Origin: Rhodobacterales bacterium
GTDB lineage: Bacteria > Pseudomonadota > Alphaproteobacteria > Rhodobacterales > Rhodobacteraceae
NCBI GenBank assembly: GCA_002748285.1
Contig: PDSA01000030.1
Span: forward strand, 1 to 64,000
Length of the DNA: 64,000 nt
Direction: 5' to 3'
Shown: positions 18,228 to 27,216 of the stretch, in pieces
How the letters are laid out: every line of letters starts with the position of its first letter
Position numbering within the stretch: the first letter of the stretch is position 1
The notes under the pieces: model-generated
What the model was told of the DNA's origin: nothing
Databases searched by the model: none
Seen by the model: the letters and a program-made list of their open reading frames with translations, nothing else
Translations under genes and position numbers: made by a program

Positions 18228-19160
18228 ATGATCAGACTTACCCTTGCTTTTGCGCTGATGGCCGGTGCGGCCATGGCCGATCCGGTCACCGTCAAAAGCT
18301 GTGACCGCGAAGTGACTTTCGACAGCCCGCCCAAAGCGGCCGTGTCAAATGATGTGAACCTGACCGAAATGATGCTGGTGCTGGGCCTGCAGGATCATAT
18401 GGTTGGCTATACCGGGATCTCGGGCTGGAAGACGCTTGACCCGGTGATCCGCGAGGGCGTGGCCGAACTGCCCGAGCTGACCCCGCGTTATCCCACAAAA
18501 GAGGTGCTGATCGGTGCCGATGCCGATTTCCTGTTTGCCGGTTGGAATTATGGCCTGAAGGTGGGCGGCGAAGTGACGCCGGAAACGCTCAGCCCCTTTG
18601 GCATCAAGGTATACGAGCTGACCGAAAGCTGCATCCACATCATGGACAAAGACCCGGCCAGCATGGAGGATATGTATAACGATATCCGCAATCTGGGCCT
18701 GATTTTCGGCGAAGAAGAGCGCGCTGAAAAGCTGATCGCCGGTTGGAAAAAAGAGCTGGCCGAGATCGTTGCCGATGTGCCAAAGGATGCCGACCCGGTG
18801 CGGGTATTCGTCTATGACAGCGGCGAGGATACCCCCTTCACCGCCGGTCGTTACGCCATGCCAAACGCGATGATTGAGGCTGCCGGTGGGGTCAACATCA
18901 TGAATGACGTGCAGAAAAGCTGGACCAAGGTTGGCTGGGAGCCAGTGATCGAGCGCAACCCCGAAGTGATCGTGATCATCAATTACGGTGATGTGACCGC
19001 CGAGGAGAAGCGCGCCTTCATGATGAGCAACCCGGCCTTTGCCGATATGGATGCGGTCAAGAATGATCGCTTTGTGGTGCTGGAATATGTGGTTGCCACG
19101 CCGGGGCCGCGCAATATCCCTGCGGTGAAAACTCTGGCCGAGGCCTTCTGGGGGAAATAA
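18228..19160 (+). CDS. btuF: ABC transporter periplasmic binding protein, BtuF-like
   Basis: 310-residue type III periplasmic binding protein. Signal peptide MIRLTLAFALMAGAAMA with cleavage before DPV. The TroA/BtuF-like pattern is visible: VAELPELTPRYPTKEVLIGADADFL cut across by the hinge helix, KSWTKVGWEPVIERNPEVIV and the C-terminal VVATPGPRNIPAVKTLAEAFW. It lies 12 bases after the ATPase gene. Cobalamin as ligand is inferred from the riboswitch. Confidence 0.82.
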   Translation: MIRLTLAFALMAGAAMADPVTVKSCDREVTFDSPPKAAVSNDVNLTEMMLVLGLQDHMVGYTGISGWKTLDPVIREGVAELPELTPRYPTKEVLIGADADFLFAGWNYGLKVGGEVTPETLSPFGIKVYELTESCIHIMDKDPASMEDMYNDIRNLGLIFGEEERAEKLIAGWKKELAEIVADVPKDADPVRVFVYDSGEDTPFTAGRYAMPNAMIEAAGGVNIMNDVQKSWTKVGWEPVIERNPEVIVIINYGDVTAEEKRAFMMSNPAFADMDAVKNDRFVVLEYVVATPGPRNIPAVKTLAEAFWGK

Positions 19161-19164
19161 GACC

Positions 19165-20193
19165 ATGATGAAAAGCATTGGCGTCATGCCGTTTATCCTG
19201 TTGATCGGTGTCTTGATACTGATGCTTTCCATTACCATTGCGGTTGGTGTGGGGGCGGTTTCGGTATCGCCCTCCACCGTCTGGGGCGTGATTTTGAACA
19301 AGCTCAGCCCCGGCCTGATCGAACAAACATGGTCAAAGGGGCGCGAAGCCATCGTTTGGGATGTGCGCTTCCCCCGCGCTTTGCTGGCCTGCATGGTCGG
19401 AGCCGGGCTGGCGGTGGTTGGCGCAGCACTGCAATCGGTCACGCGCAACCCGCTGGCGGACCCGCATCTGTTGGGGATCAGCTCGGGCGGGGCATTTGGG
19501 GCGATTTTGGCGTTGCTGCATACCGGCATGTTTATCGGGCTGCTGACCGTGCCCTTGATGGCGTTCATCGGCGCTTTGATTGCGGCGATGATCGTGCTGG
19601 CGGTGGCGCAGTTCACCGGGGCCAAAAGCGCGGATCGGCTGATTTTGGCCGGGGTGGCGGCCTCGTTCATCATCATGTCCTGCGCCAATATCCTGATTTT
19701 TCTGGGCGATCCACGCGCCACCCATACGGTGGTGTTCTGGATGCTGGGTGGGCTGGGGCTGGCACAATGGTCGCAGCTGATCTATCCGCTGGTGATCTTG
19801 CTGGTGTGCTCGGGCTATCTGTGGGCCAAATCTGCCCAGCTGAATGCGATGACGGTCGGGGACGAAACCGCCTCGACACTGGGCATCCCGGTGGCCCGGT
19901 TTCGGCTGCTGGTGTTTGTGGTCGGGGCGCTGATCACCGGGGTGATGGTGGCGTTTTCGGGGATTATCGGCTTTGTCGGGCTGATGATCCCGCATATCGT
20001 GCGGATGCTGGTGGGCGGAGACTATACCAAAGTGATCCCGTTCTCAGCGCTGCTGGGGGCGATTTTTCTGGTCTGGTCCGACATTTTCGCACGCACTTTG
20101 ATGGCACCCGAAGACATCCCGATCGGCATCATCACCGGCCTGATCGGCGGCGGATTTTTCCTGTGGCTTTTGGGGCGTAGCAAAACCGGATAG
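19165..20193 (+). CDS. btuC: ABC transporter permease, FecCD/BtuC family
   Basis: Integral membrane protein of 342 residues with about nine to ten hydrophobic helices. The FecCD signatures RFPRALLACMVGAGLAVVGA, ALQSVTRNPLADPHLLGISSG and the late GLMIPHIVRMLVGGDY coupling region are clear. It starts 4 bases after the binding-protein gene and closes the riboswitch operon. A second ATG at 19168 is equally possible. Confidence 0.88.
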   Translation: MMKSIGVMPFILLIGVLILMLSITIAVGVGAVSVSPSTVWGVILNKLSPGLIEQTWSKGREAIVWDVRFPRALLACMVGAGLAVVGAALQSVTRNPLADPHLLGISSGGAFGAILALLHTGMFIGLLTVPLMAFIGALIAAMIVLAVAQFTGAKSADRLILAGVAASFIIMSCANILIFLGDPRATHTVVFWMLGGLGLAQWSQLIYPLVILLVCSGYLWAKSAQLNAMTVGDETASTLGIPVARFRLLVFVVGALITGVMVAFSGIIGFVGLMIPHIVRMLVGGDYTKVIPFSALLGAIFLVWSDIFARTLMAPEDIPIGIITGLIGGGFFLWLLGRSKTG

Positions 20194-20331
20194 CAGGCTT
20201 TGGGCTCGTGGCCGGGTTTGCGCGGCCGTTGGTAATTTCCGGTCGGATTATTCTTTTCATGCAGGGGCGGATCTTATAGTCTGCGCTCAGAAAAATCCTT
20301 GCCCTGTTGCCGGTTGCCATCTGTTTTCACC

Positions 20332-20970
20332 ATGTCTCAAACCTACCCAAGCCCGCTTTTGTCGCATCGTCGGATGGATGTTCTGGTCCATCTGGTCGGC
20401 ATCGCTTTCATCCTGATCGCCGGGGCGATGCTGATCCGCAACGTCGCCGCACTGGGCACGGGCAAGATGGTGTTGGCGGTGGTGATCTATGTGCTGTGCG
20501 TTTTCAGCTCATTCCTGTCCTCATGCCTCTACCATTTCGCGCCTTGGCACTCTCAACGCAAATTCCTGCGCCGCATCGACCACAGCGCGATTTATCTCAG
20601 CATCTCGGGCACCTTCACCCCGTTTTTCCTGCTCGCCAACACCAGTTGGACCTTGGCATTGTTCGGGCTGTGTTGGGGGCTGACGGTGGTGGCGGTATAC
20701 AAAAAACTGACCGATCACAACGTCAAATCCCGATGGTCGACCGCCTCTTATCTGGGGCTGGGGGCGATTGGCCTGTGCGCCTTGCCTGATCTGGCGGGCA
20801 CGCCGCCTCAGACTCTGTGGTTCGCGCTGGCCGGGGCGGGCTGTTTTGTGATTGGCACTGTGTTTTATGCTCGTAAGCAAATGCCGTTTCGCTATGCGAT
20901 ATGGCATTGCTTTGTCATTATCGGCGATATGTTCATGTTTGCCAGCATCTGGATGGCGGTGGGGGCATAG
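20332..20970 (+). CDS. Hemolysin III / PAQR-family membrane protein
   Basis: 212 residues from the ATG at 20332, with about seven hydrophobic segments. PAQR (TrhA/HlyIII) features: SSFLSSCLYHFAPW in TM2-3, RRIDHSAIYLSISGTFTPF with the conserved Asp-His, and WHCFVIIGDMFMF near the end, where the histidines bind zinc in adiponectin receptors. Bacterial members affect membrane fluidity. It is convergent with fliL and has no operon partner. Confidence 0.83.
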   Translation: MSQTYPSPLLSHRRMDVLVHLVGIAFILIAGAMLIRNVAALGTGKMVLAVVIYVLCVFSSFLSSCLYHFAPWHSQRKFLRRIDHSAIYLSISGTFTPFFLLANTSWTLALFGLCWGLTVVAVYKKLTDHNVKSRWSTASYLGLGAIGLCALPDLAGTPPQTLWFALAGAGCFVIGTVFYARKQMPFRYAIWHCFVIIGDMFMFASIWMAVGA

Positions 20971-21000
20971 CCAGAGCACCCCATGCCCTAGGGGGCGGCG

Positions 21001-21498
21001 TCAGTTATCCTGACGCACGATCTCGGAAATCAGCACCCCCTTGACCACCGGCCCGGCGACTTTGTGCGCAACCTCATAAAGCGAATCCCGCAGGATGAGC
21101 ATTTTATTGCTGCTGGTAAACACCCCGTCAAAGCCGCCAGCATTGGCATGTTCAAACAGCACCTGATTGAACTCATCCCGCAGCTTTGGCTCCAGCTGAA
21201 AGATCGCCTCCTGCCCGCCTGGCATTGCCTCGATGCTGATCGACATCACCACCAGCGCGGCGACTTTCTCATCCCGTATCACCGGGATAATGAACTGGTT
21301 GTTCATCTTGACATATTCCGGCAACACCTCGTGCCCTTCGTCATCCGCCGGGGCCGCAGTATCGGCATGAACCGGGTCACTAACCTCATGGGGCTCGGAT
21401 TGGTGCGCCTCTTCGGCTGCGGGCTTGAGCATGATGCCGCCGCCAATACCTGCGCCGATGCCAATCAGCAGTAAGAGAACGGGGAGTATTTTACGCAT
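21001..21498 (-). CDS. fliL: Flagellar basal-body protein FliL-like
   Basis: 165 residues: one N-terminal TM (LPVLLLLIGIGAGIGGGIML), a charged and acidic linker, then a periplasmic domain YVKMNNQFIIPVIRDEKVAALVVMSISIE and a C-terminal MLILRDSLYEVAHKV typical of FliL. FliL associates with the stator in the basal body. Last gene of the leftward flagellar operon, 9 bases after flgH. Confidence 0.78.
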   Translation of the reverse strand: MRKILPVLLLLIGIGAGIGGGIMLKPAAEEAHQSEPHEVSDPVHADTAAPADDEGHEVLPEYVKMNNQFIIPVIRDEKVAALVVMSISIEAMPGGQEAIFQLEPKLRDEFNQVLFEHANAGGFDGVFTSSNKMLILRDSLYEVAHKVAGPVVKGVLISEIVRQDN

Positions 21499-21507
21499 GA
21501 TCTGCTC

Positions 21508-22242
21508 CTAAAATGGCAAGACAATATCGGCGATTTGCTGGCCATAGCGGGGTTGTTGCACGTCAGAAATCTGCCCTCTGCCACCATATGAAATCCGGGC
21601 AGAAGCGATCTTGTCATAGGTGATCTGATTTTGTCGCGAGATGTCTTCGGGACGCACATAGCCCGTCACCTGCAATTCGCGCAGCTCGAAATTCACCCGC
21701 ACTTCTTGCGAGCCCTTGATCGACAGAACCCCGTTTTGCAGCACATCCACCACGGTCGCCGCCACCCGCAAGGTCAGCTTTTCCTTGCGTTTGACTGATC
21801 CGTCACCGGAAAAAGTGCTGGCCGAGTTGGTGTTGAAAGCATCGGCCATACTGGCTCCGGCGGGCAAGTTTTGATTGATCAGCTGTGGTAGTCCCACCAT
21901 CTGGGCAATGCCGGATTTCTCCGACCCGCTGCGCTTGCGTCCGGTGGCGTTTGAAATTTCGGCCTTGTCATCAATTTCGATCACCACCGTCAAAATATCC
22001 CCACGCTGCAAGGCCCGCCGGTCCCCCAGCAGCGATTGGCGGCTGGCCGTCCAAAGCGAAGCGTTCTCCGTCCTGCGGTGGCGCTCAATGGTTCTGGGCA
22101 TGGCGGGGGTCATCATGGCGTAATACTCATCCGTGCCCTGCACCGGGGTCATCGCCGGTGCCTTGCCCACATTGCCCAGCCTTGAGCAACCGGCCCCAAA
22201 CAGGAAAACGACAATCAGAAAATATCCAAGCACATTTTGCAT
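21508..22242 (-). CDS. flgH: Flagellar L-ring protein FlgH
   Basis: 244-residue outer-membrane lipoprotein forming the L-ring. Lipobox FGAGCSRLGN after a hydrophobic leader. Core motifs SLLGDRRALQRGDILTVVIEI, KRKEKLTLRVAATVVDVLQNG, VNFELRELQVTGYVRPEDI and the C-terminal ISYGGRGQISDVQQPRYGQQ are diagnostic of FlgH. Length is normal. Confidence 0.93.
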   Translation of the reverse strand: MQNVLGYFLIVVFLFGAGCSRLGNVGKAPAMTPVQGTDEYYAMMTPAMPRTIERHRRTENASLWTASRQSLLGDRRALQRGDILTVVIEIDDKAEISNATGRKRSGSEKSGIAQMVGLPQLINQNLPAGASMADAFNTNSASTFSGDGSVKRKEKLTLRVAATVVDVLQNGVLSIKGSQEVRVNFELRELQVTGYVRPEDISRQNQITYDKIASARISYGGRGQISDVQQPRYGQQIADIVLPF

Positions 22243-22260
22243 TTTATAATCCTTCGTTGT

Positions 22261-22680
22261 TCATTGGCCGACAATGACCGAGCCATCGGGGCGCACCTTG
22301 CCGCTGACCGTGGTGCGCGAGCCCAGATTCATCACCCGCAGCACATCCCCAACCCCGCCGCGGCCCAGTGATCGGGCCTCGGTGATGATGGTGAGTTCGC
22401 CGCGCTGAAACACCAGCTGCACGATCTGGTTGCGCTCGATGATCGCCGCCGGCCCGATATCCTGCGGGCGGATCGGGCGACCGGCATAGAGGGTGATACG
22501 GGCCTCCTGGCCGATAGCGTCCTGCGCATGGGTCAGGGCGCCGGGGCTGTCGATGGGTTTGAGGGTGACGTCTTGGGCACCGATCATGCTGCGGCTGCGG
22601 ATCGTGTGGGTGGGCACCAGCGTATCCGCCGCCGCTGCGGCGGCCGAAAACAGGAACAGGGCAAACAGGAGCGGTTTCAT
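22261..22680 (-). CDS. flgA: Flagellar P-ring assembly chaperone FlgA
   Basis: 139 residues, the short FlgA form with a signal peptide (MKPLLFALFLFSAAAAAADT) and a SAF domain: RSRSMIGAQDVTL, AGRPIRPQDIGP, RNQIVQLVFQRGELTIITEA, GDVLRVMNLGSRTTVSGKV. It chaperones FlgI in the periplasm. Its start overlaps the flgG stop by one base. Confidence 0.92.
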   Translation of the reverse strand: MKPLLFALFLFSAAAAAADTLVPTHTIRSRSMIGAQDVTLKPIDSPGALTHAQDAIGQEARITLYAGRPIRPQDIGPAAIIERNQIVQLVFQRGELTIITEARSLGRGGVGDVLRVMNLGSRTTVSGKVRPDGSVIVGQ

Positions 22681-23465
22681 CAGCGGATCTGCGTGGTTGC
22701 GCCGAGCATCTGATCGGCGGCGGTGATCACTTTGGAGTTCAGCTCATAGCCGCGCTGGGCTTCGATCAGTTCGGTCACCTCATAGACCGCATCCACCGAG
22801 GATTCCTCGAGATACCCCTGTCGCAGCACCCCCAGCCCATCGGTACCCGGTGAATTGATCAGGGCCGGACCCGAGGCCGCGCTTTCCACAAACAGATTGC
22901 TGCCAATCGCCTCCAGCCCCTTGGGGTTGGTAAAGCTGGCAAGGGTGAACTGACCCAGCAATTCGGGTTCGACCCGGTCGTTGAAATAGGCGTAAACTTC
23001 GCCCTCGGCGTTGATCGAGATGCTGCGGGCATCGGCGGGGATGGTGATATCAGGCACCACCGCATAGCCCTCGGAATTGACGATCAGCCCATCGGCTGAC
23101 CGTTTCAACCCGCCATCACGGGTATAGCCCGACAGGCCCGAGGGCAGGGTGACTTCGAAATAGCCGGCCCCTTCGATCGCCAGATCCAGATCGCCACCAG
23201 TGGCCCCCAGCGTGCCTTGGGCCAGCTGCATCGACACCGCCGCCGGGCGCACCCCCAGCCCCAGCTGCACGCCGGTGGGCAAAACTGTGCCATCTGCGGC
23301 GTTGACCGTGCCGGGCCGGGTGGCCTGCTGGTAATGCAGATCGGCAAATTCCGCCCGCCGGGCGTTATAGCCGGTGGTGCTCATATTGGCGAGGTTGTTC
23401 GAGATGACCTCGACCCGCATTTGCTGGGCGCTCATGCCGGTCGCTGCGATTTTCAGGGCGCGCAT
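22680..23465 (-). CDS. flgG: Flagellar distal rod protein FlgG
   Basis: 261 residues, the usual FlgG length. N-terminal rod motif MRALKIAATGMSAQQMRVEV then ISNNLANMSTTGYNARRAEF; the middle has GYFEVTLPSG and DGGLKRSADG; the C-terminal helix ends YEVTELIEAQRGYELNSKVI. It forms the distal rod and is secreted by the flagellar export system. It follows flgF after an 18-base gap. Confidence 0.95.
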   Translation of the reverse strand: MRALKIAATGMSAQQMRVEVISNNLANMSTTGYNARRAEFADLHYQQATRPGTVNAADGTVLPTGVQLGLGVRPAAVSMQLAQGTLGATGGDLDLAIEGAGYFEVTLPSGLSGYTRDGGLKRSADGLIVNSEGYAVVPDITIPADARSISINAEGEVYAYFNDRVEPELLGQFTLASFTNPKGLEAIGSNLFVESAASGPALINSPGTDGLGVLRQGYLEESSVDAVYEVTELIEAQRGYELNSKVITAADQMLGATTQIR

Positions 23466-23483
23466 CTGGTTCTCCTTTTTCTA

Positions 23484-24200
23484 TTAACGGCCGAGCGTTT
23501 TCAGGACGTTGCGGATGCGTTCGTCCTCTTTTTCAAGAAAGCTCTGGCCCAATTCGTAGGCGTGTTGCACTTCGATCATGCGGGCAATTTCGGTGACCGG
23601 GTTAACGTTTGAATCCTCAAGGAACCCCTGCACGATGGCAGACTCTTCAACCGGGATCACATCGCCCTCAAAGCGAAACAGCACACCATTCTGGCGGGTC
23701 AGCTGGTTGGGATCCTCCGGGGCGAACAGGCCGATCTGGGTTTGCGGTTTGCCATCGGCGCTGACGGTGCCATCCGCCGATACCGCGACGGAGCGGGCAT
23801 CGGGGGGGATAAACACCGGCGCGCCGCCGGCATCCAGCAGGCGATACCCATCCGGCGTGACCAGCTCGCCCTCGGCGTTGGGGGTGAAACTGCCGGCACG
23901 GGTCAGACGGTCGCCATCCGGGGTCTGAATCATGAAAAAGCCCTCGCCTTCGATCGCGAAATCAAAATTCCCGTTGGTCTGGGTCAGGCTGCCCTGCTGG
24001 CTCATTGTCAGGCGCACATCGGCGTTGGCCATGGACAGCGATTCCTGTTCGCCATCCAGCGCCTTGATATGTTCGGCGAAAATCACCCCTTCCTTGCGAA
24101 ATCCGGTGGTCGAGATATTGGCAAGGTTATTGGCCACGCTCTGCATTTCACGCAGCAGTCCGACTTGGCGGGTCAGGGTGGTGTATCCGGCATTGTCCAT
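23484..24200 (-). CDS. flgF: Flagellar proximal rod protein FlgF
   Basis: 238 residues with rod-protein ends: LREMQSVANNLANISTTGFR near the N-terminus and VNPVTEIARMIEVQHAYELG near the C-terminus. The central GEGFFMIQTPDGDRLTRAGSF is typical of FlgF/FlgG. Placed between fliQ and flgG, as in other alphaproteobacterial flagellar clusters. Confidence 0.93.
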   Translation of the reverse strand: MDNAGYTTLTRQVGLLREMQSVANNLANISTTGFRKEGVIFAEHIKALDGEQESLSMANADVRLTMSQQGSLTQTNGNFDFAIEGEGFFMIQTPDGDRLTRAGSFTPNAEGELVTPDGYRLLDAGGAPVFIPPDARSVAVSADGTVSADGKPQTQIGLFAPEDPNQLTRQNGVLFRFEGDVIPVEESAIVQGFLEDSNVNPVTEIARMIEVQHAYELGQSFLEKEDERIRNVLKTLGR

Positions 24201-24203
24201 GGG

Positions 24204-24470
24204 TTAACCTCCTGCGATCAAGGGCACCAGCGTGTCGGTGAAGAATGAAACCAGCATGTTGGTCATGAAGCTCATCGACACCCAGAACACCGCCAAAATG
24301 GCTCCCAGCTTGGGCACGAACGTCAGGGTCATTTCCTGAATCGAGGTCAGTGCCTGAAACAGGCCGACTGCAAGGCCGGTGATCAGCGCCACCGTCAGGA
24401 TCGGCATCGAGACCAGAACCGCGACCCACAAGCCTTGGCGCAAAGTGTCAAAGAAGAGGAGCGCATCCAT
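24204..24470 (-). CDS. fliQ: Flagellar export apparatus protein FliQ
   Basis: 88-residue membrane protein with two hydrophobic helices, part of the type III export gate. Pattern VAVLVSMPILTVALITGLAV followed by GLFQALTSIQEMTLTFVPK is diagnostic. The start overlaps the fliE stop by one base. Confidence 0.94.
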   Translation of the reverse strand: MDALLFFDTLRQGLWVAVLVSMPILTVALITGLAVGLFQALTSIQEMTLTFVPKLGAILAVFWVSMSFMTNMLVSFFTDTLVPLIAGG

Positions 24471-24763
24471 CAGACCGGCATCCTCAGAATTTCCTGATAG
24501 GCTTCGACCACCTTATCGCGCACCGTCACTGCGGTTTCGACCGCCAGCTCGGTCTGGGCCAGAGCGGTGACCAAAGCGTGCGGGTCTGCCCCGCCGGTCA
24601 TTGCCGCTTTGGCCACGTCTTCGCCCTGTTTCAGGGTCGCAGCGAAATCCGAGGCGGCTTTGCCAAATGCCTCGGTCGCCCCACCGCCCGCCCCAGCCTT
24701 TGGGGCTGTGGCGGGTCGGGTCGCTGCATAACCTTGGGCTGCAAATGATGATTTGATATCCAT
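24470..24763 (-). CDS. fliE: Flagellar hook-basal body protein FliE
   Basis: 97 residues, normal for FliE, the junction between MS ring and rod. The C-terminal ADPHALVTALAQTELAVETA then VRDKVVEAYQEILRMPV is the family hallmark. It follows the flgB/flgC remnant after a short gap and overlaps fliQ. Confidence 0.93.
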   Translation of the reverse strand: MDIKSSFAAQGYAATRPATAPKAGAGGGATEAFGKAASDFAATLKQGEDVAKAAMTGGADPHALVTALAQTELAVETAVTVRDKVVEAYQEILRMPV

Positions 24764-24776
24764 TTTAGATCACCTT

Positions 24777-25329
24777 TCATCGGCGTAGAAGTTCAAGCAG
24801 GCTTGAGGACATTTGCCTGGCCTGATCGAACATCTTGAGGTTCGCCTCATAGCTGCGCTGCGCTTCGCGCGCGTCAGCAATTTCGATCACCAGATCGACA
24901 TTCGATCCATCATAGTGACCATTCTCATCCGCAAGCGGGTGTCCCGGATCATAGATCTGGGTCAGTTCAGAGCGATCAAGTTTTACCTGACCGATCTGCA
25001 CTTCTCCCGTGCGTTGCCCGTCTTTGATCACAGCCTCGAATGAGGCGGTTTTTCTGTGATATCCGGGCGTATCCTGATTTGCGATATTTTCTGAAACATG
25101 GCGCCATCATGGGGGCCGAGCTGCTTTCGCCCAGCAAATGCCCGGCGCGGGTCTTGCGCATCTGTTGGCTGTCGTCGGCCTTATACGTCTGGGCAAAAGG
25201 GGCCACATCACGCGCCTTATAGCCCGGCGTATCGGCCTGAGCGATATTCTCGGCAATCACGCTTTGGCGTGCGGTGGCGTGCTGCGCCATGGCGCCCGCC
25301 ATTCGGAATATTTCCAGTTTTTCAAACAT
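24777..25329 (-). pseudogene. flgB-flgC remnant fused by internal deletion
   Basis: From the ATG at 25329 the frame encodes the first ~70 residues of FlgB (MFEKLEIFRMAGAMAQHATA, ENIAQADTPGYKARD, then TRAGHLLGESSSAP). At about 25107 homology jumps to FlgC in a different frame: RHVSENIANQDTPGYHRK and on to the normal FlgC end SNVDLVIEIADAREAQRSYE with stop at 24777. A stop codon in the FlgC frame lies at 25107-25109, immediately before the homology. The missing part is the C-terminal half of FlgB and about 22-25 residues of FlgC, roughly 250-300 bp. Both are essential proximal rod proteins, so the rod should not assemble unless copies exist elsewhere. Neighbouring flagellar genes look intact. 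Confidence 0.85.
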
Positions 25330-25414
25330 CGGGGCTTCTCCCTCGAACAATCTCAACCAAGCTTTAACTCTGATTCGTTTAAAAAAGGTTGCCAAAACCA
25401 ATTAGGAGAATCCG

Positions 25415-26752
25415 ATGCCGGTTACTGATATTGATTGCCTCACGGCCGAGATTGCTGCGCTGCGGCCTATATATAATGTAGGGCGGGTGGTGCAGGTGGA
25501 TGGCGGCACCGTGACGGTGCGCGGGCTGTCAGAGGCGGCCAGCCTGGGCGATCAGGTGCAGATTTTCCGGCAAAAAGATCAGCCGATGGGCGGCGAAGTG
25601 CTGAAACTCAATCGCCATCGGTTGGTGATTCTGCCGGATCGCCCGCCCGAAGGCATCGTGATCGGTGACAAGGTTCGGCTGCTGGGCGAAGCGACCATCG
25701 CGCCGGATAACAGCTGGATCGGGCGGGTGATTGACCCATCTGGTGCGCCGCTTGACGGGCGGCCTCTGTCGCGGGGGGTGTCGCCCCGGCCGATGCGGGC
25801 AGAGCCGCCCAATGCCACTTTGCGCCACCGGCTGGGCGAACGGCTTGAGACTGGGGTTGCGGTGTTCAACACCATGCTGCCGATCGTGCGGGGGCAGCGG
25901 ATCGGGATGTTTGCGGGCTCGGGCGTGGGGAAATCGACGCTGCTTGCCAAATTTGCCCGCGGAGTCAGTGCCGATGTGGTGGTGATCGGGCTGATCGGCG
26001 AACGGGGCCGTGAGGTGCGGGAATTTGTCGAGGATGTTCTGGGGCCAGAGGGCATGAAACGCGCGGTTGTGGTGGCAGCAACATCGGACCAATCGCCACT
26101 GGTGCGCCGCCGCTGCGCCTGGACGGCTATGGCGGTGGCTGAACATTTCCGCGATCAGGGGCAACATGTGTTGCTGCTGGCCGATTCCATCACCCGCTTT
26201 GCCGAAGCCCATCGCGAAGTGGCACTGGCCTCGGGCGAGGCGGCCTCATTGCGTGGCTACCCGCCTTCGACCTCGCATATGATCATGTCGCTTTGCGAAC
26301 GCGCCGGGCCGGGGGTGGGCGATAGCGGTGACATTACGGCGCTGTTCAGCGTGCTGGTGGCGGGTTCGGACATGGAAGAACCAGTGGCGGATATTCTGCG
26401 CGGGGTGCTGGACGGGCATGTGGTGCTGGATCGAAAGATTGCCGAACGCGGGCGCTATCCGGCGATTGACTTGCTGCGCTCGGTGTCCCGAAGTCTGCCA
26501 GATGCGGCCAGCGCTGAGGAAAACGTGCTGATCAACCGGACGCGCCGTTTGCTGGGGGCGTATGATCAGGCCGAGATGATGATTCAGGCCGGTTTATACA
26601 GTGCCGGCTCCGACCCGGTGATTGACGAAGCCATCAGTGTCTGGCCGCAGCTGGATGCTTTTCTGGCGCGGGACGCGCCTGAGGGCACCGCTGCCAGCTT
26701 TGCCGATCTTGCCAGTTGTTTTCAGGATATGGCTCAGCTTGCCGCGCAATGA
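25415..26752 (+). CDS. fliI: Flagellar export ATPase FliI
   Basis: 445 residues, the usual length. Start at 25415 follows TTAGGAGAA. Walker A FAGSGVGKSTLLAKFA, GLIGERGREVREFVEDVLG and LLLADSITRFAEAHREVALA define the F1/FliI ATPase core, with GYPPSTSHMIMSL and the C-terminal RTRRLLGAYDQAEMMIQAGL. It powers type III export of flagellar substrates and is divergent from the damaged flgBC with about 85 bp between starts. Confidence 0.95.
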   Translation: MPVTDIDCLTAEIAALRPIYNVGRVVQVDGGTVTVRGLSEAASLGDQVQIFRQKDQPMGGEVLKLNRHRLVILPDRPPEGIVIGDKVRLLGEATIAPDNSWIGRVIDPSGAPLDGRPLSRGVSPRPMRAEPPNATLRHRLGERLETGVAVFNTMLPIVRGQRIGMFAGSGVGKSTLLAKFARGVSADVVVIGLIGERGREVREFVEDVLGPEGMKRAVVVAATSDQSPLVRRRCAWTAMAVAEHFRDQGQHVLLLADSITRFAEAHREVALASGEAASLRGYPPSTSHMIMSLCERAGPGVGDSGDITALFSVLVAGSDMEEPVADILRGVLDGHVVLDRKIAERGRYPAIDLLRSVSRSLPDAASAEENVLINRTRRLLGAYDQAEMMIQAGLYSAGSDPVIDEAISVWPQLDAFLARDAPEGTAASFADLASCFQDMAQLAAQ

Positions 26753-27216
26753 TCCGACAATGGATATTTGGCCGGAGTCTACATCCTGTGGATGAAAAAC
26801 ACTGTTGCCAAAGGGGTTCTGGCCCTGTTTGGCGAAATCTTTTGCCAGCGCCGCGATAAGCTGCCGGTTTTTGGCAAAGCGGCGATCAGAGATGCCGAAA
26901 TGAAAGCCCTATGTGCCTGAGATCAAGGCGAAAGATCTTGTTCCACGATTGAGGAATCATTTACCCGGTCCTGGATCGGAACTGACAATGTGATCTTGGA
27001 GAGTCTGCAATGGTCGGCAAAAAATGCCGTGGGCATCATATGGGAACGCTGGATTTACCTTAGAAATTTGGCGATTTGGCATCGCAGTCTCGGCGGGCCT
27101 TCATCGACGTTTCAGCCAGATACACCTTGCGCTTATTTCATAATCAGGCTAAGATCCGGTTGTTTAATATATTGTTTTTTTCTTTTCGTTACTTTTGATT
27201 CTGGGTGGGCATTATT
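26753..27216. other. 464-bp gap between fliI and a secreted-protein gene
   Basis: No gene is supported here. The only open frame of note runs from ATG 26792 to 26920 on the + strand (42 residues, beginning MKNTVAKGVLALFGEIF); it has no ribosome-binding site and no family I recognise. The right half (27060-27200) is AT-richer than its surroundings and probably holds the promoter of the next gene. Confidence 0.4.

Noticed and set aside
26792..26920. A 42-residue frame after fliI.
   Set aside because: No ribosome-binding site or family resemblance; kept only as a remark in the intergenic description.
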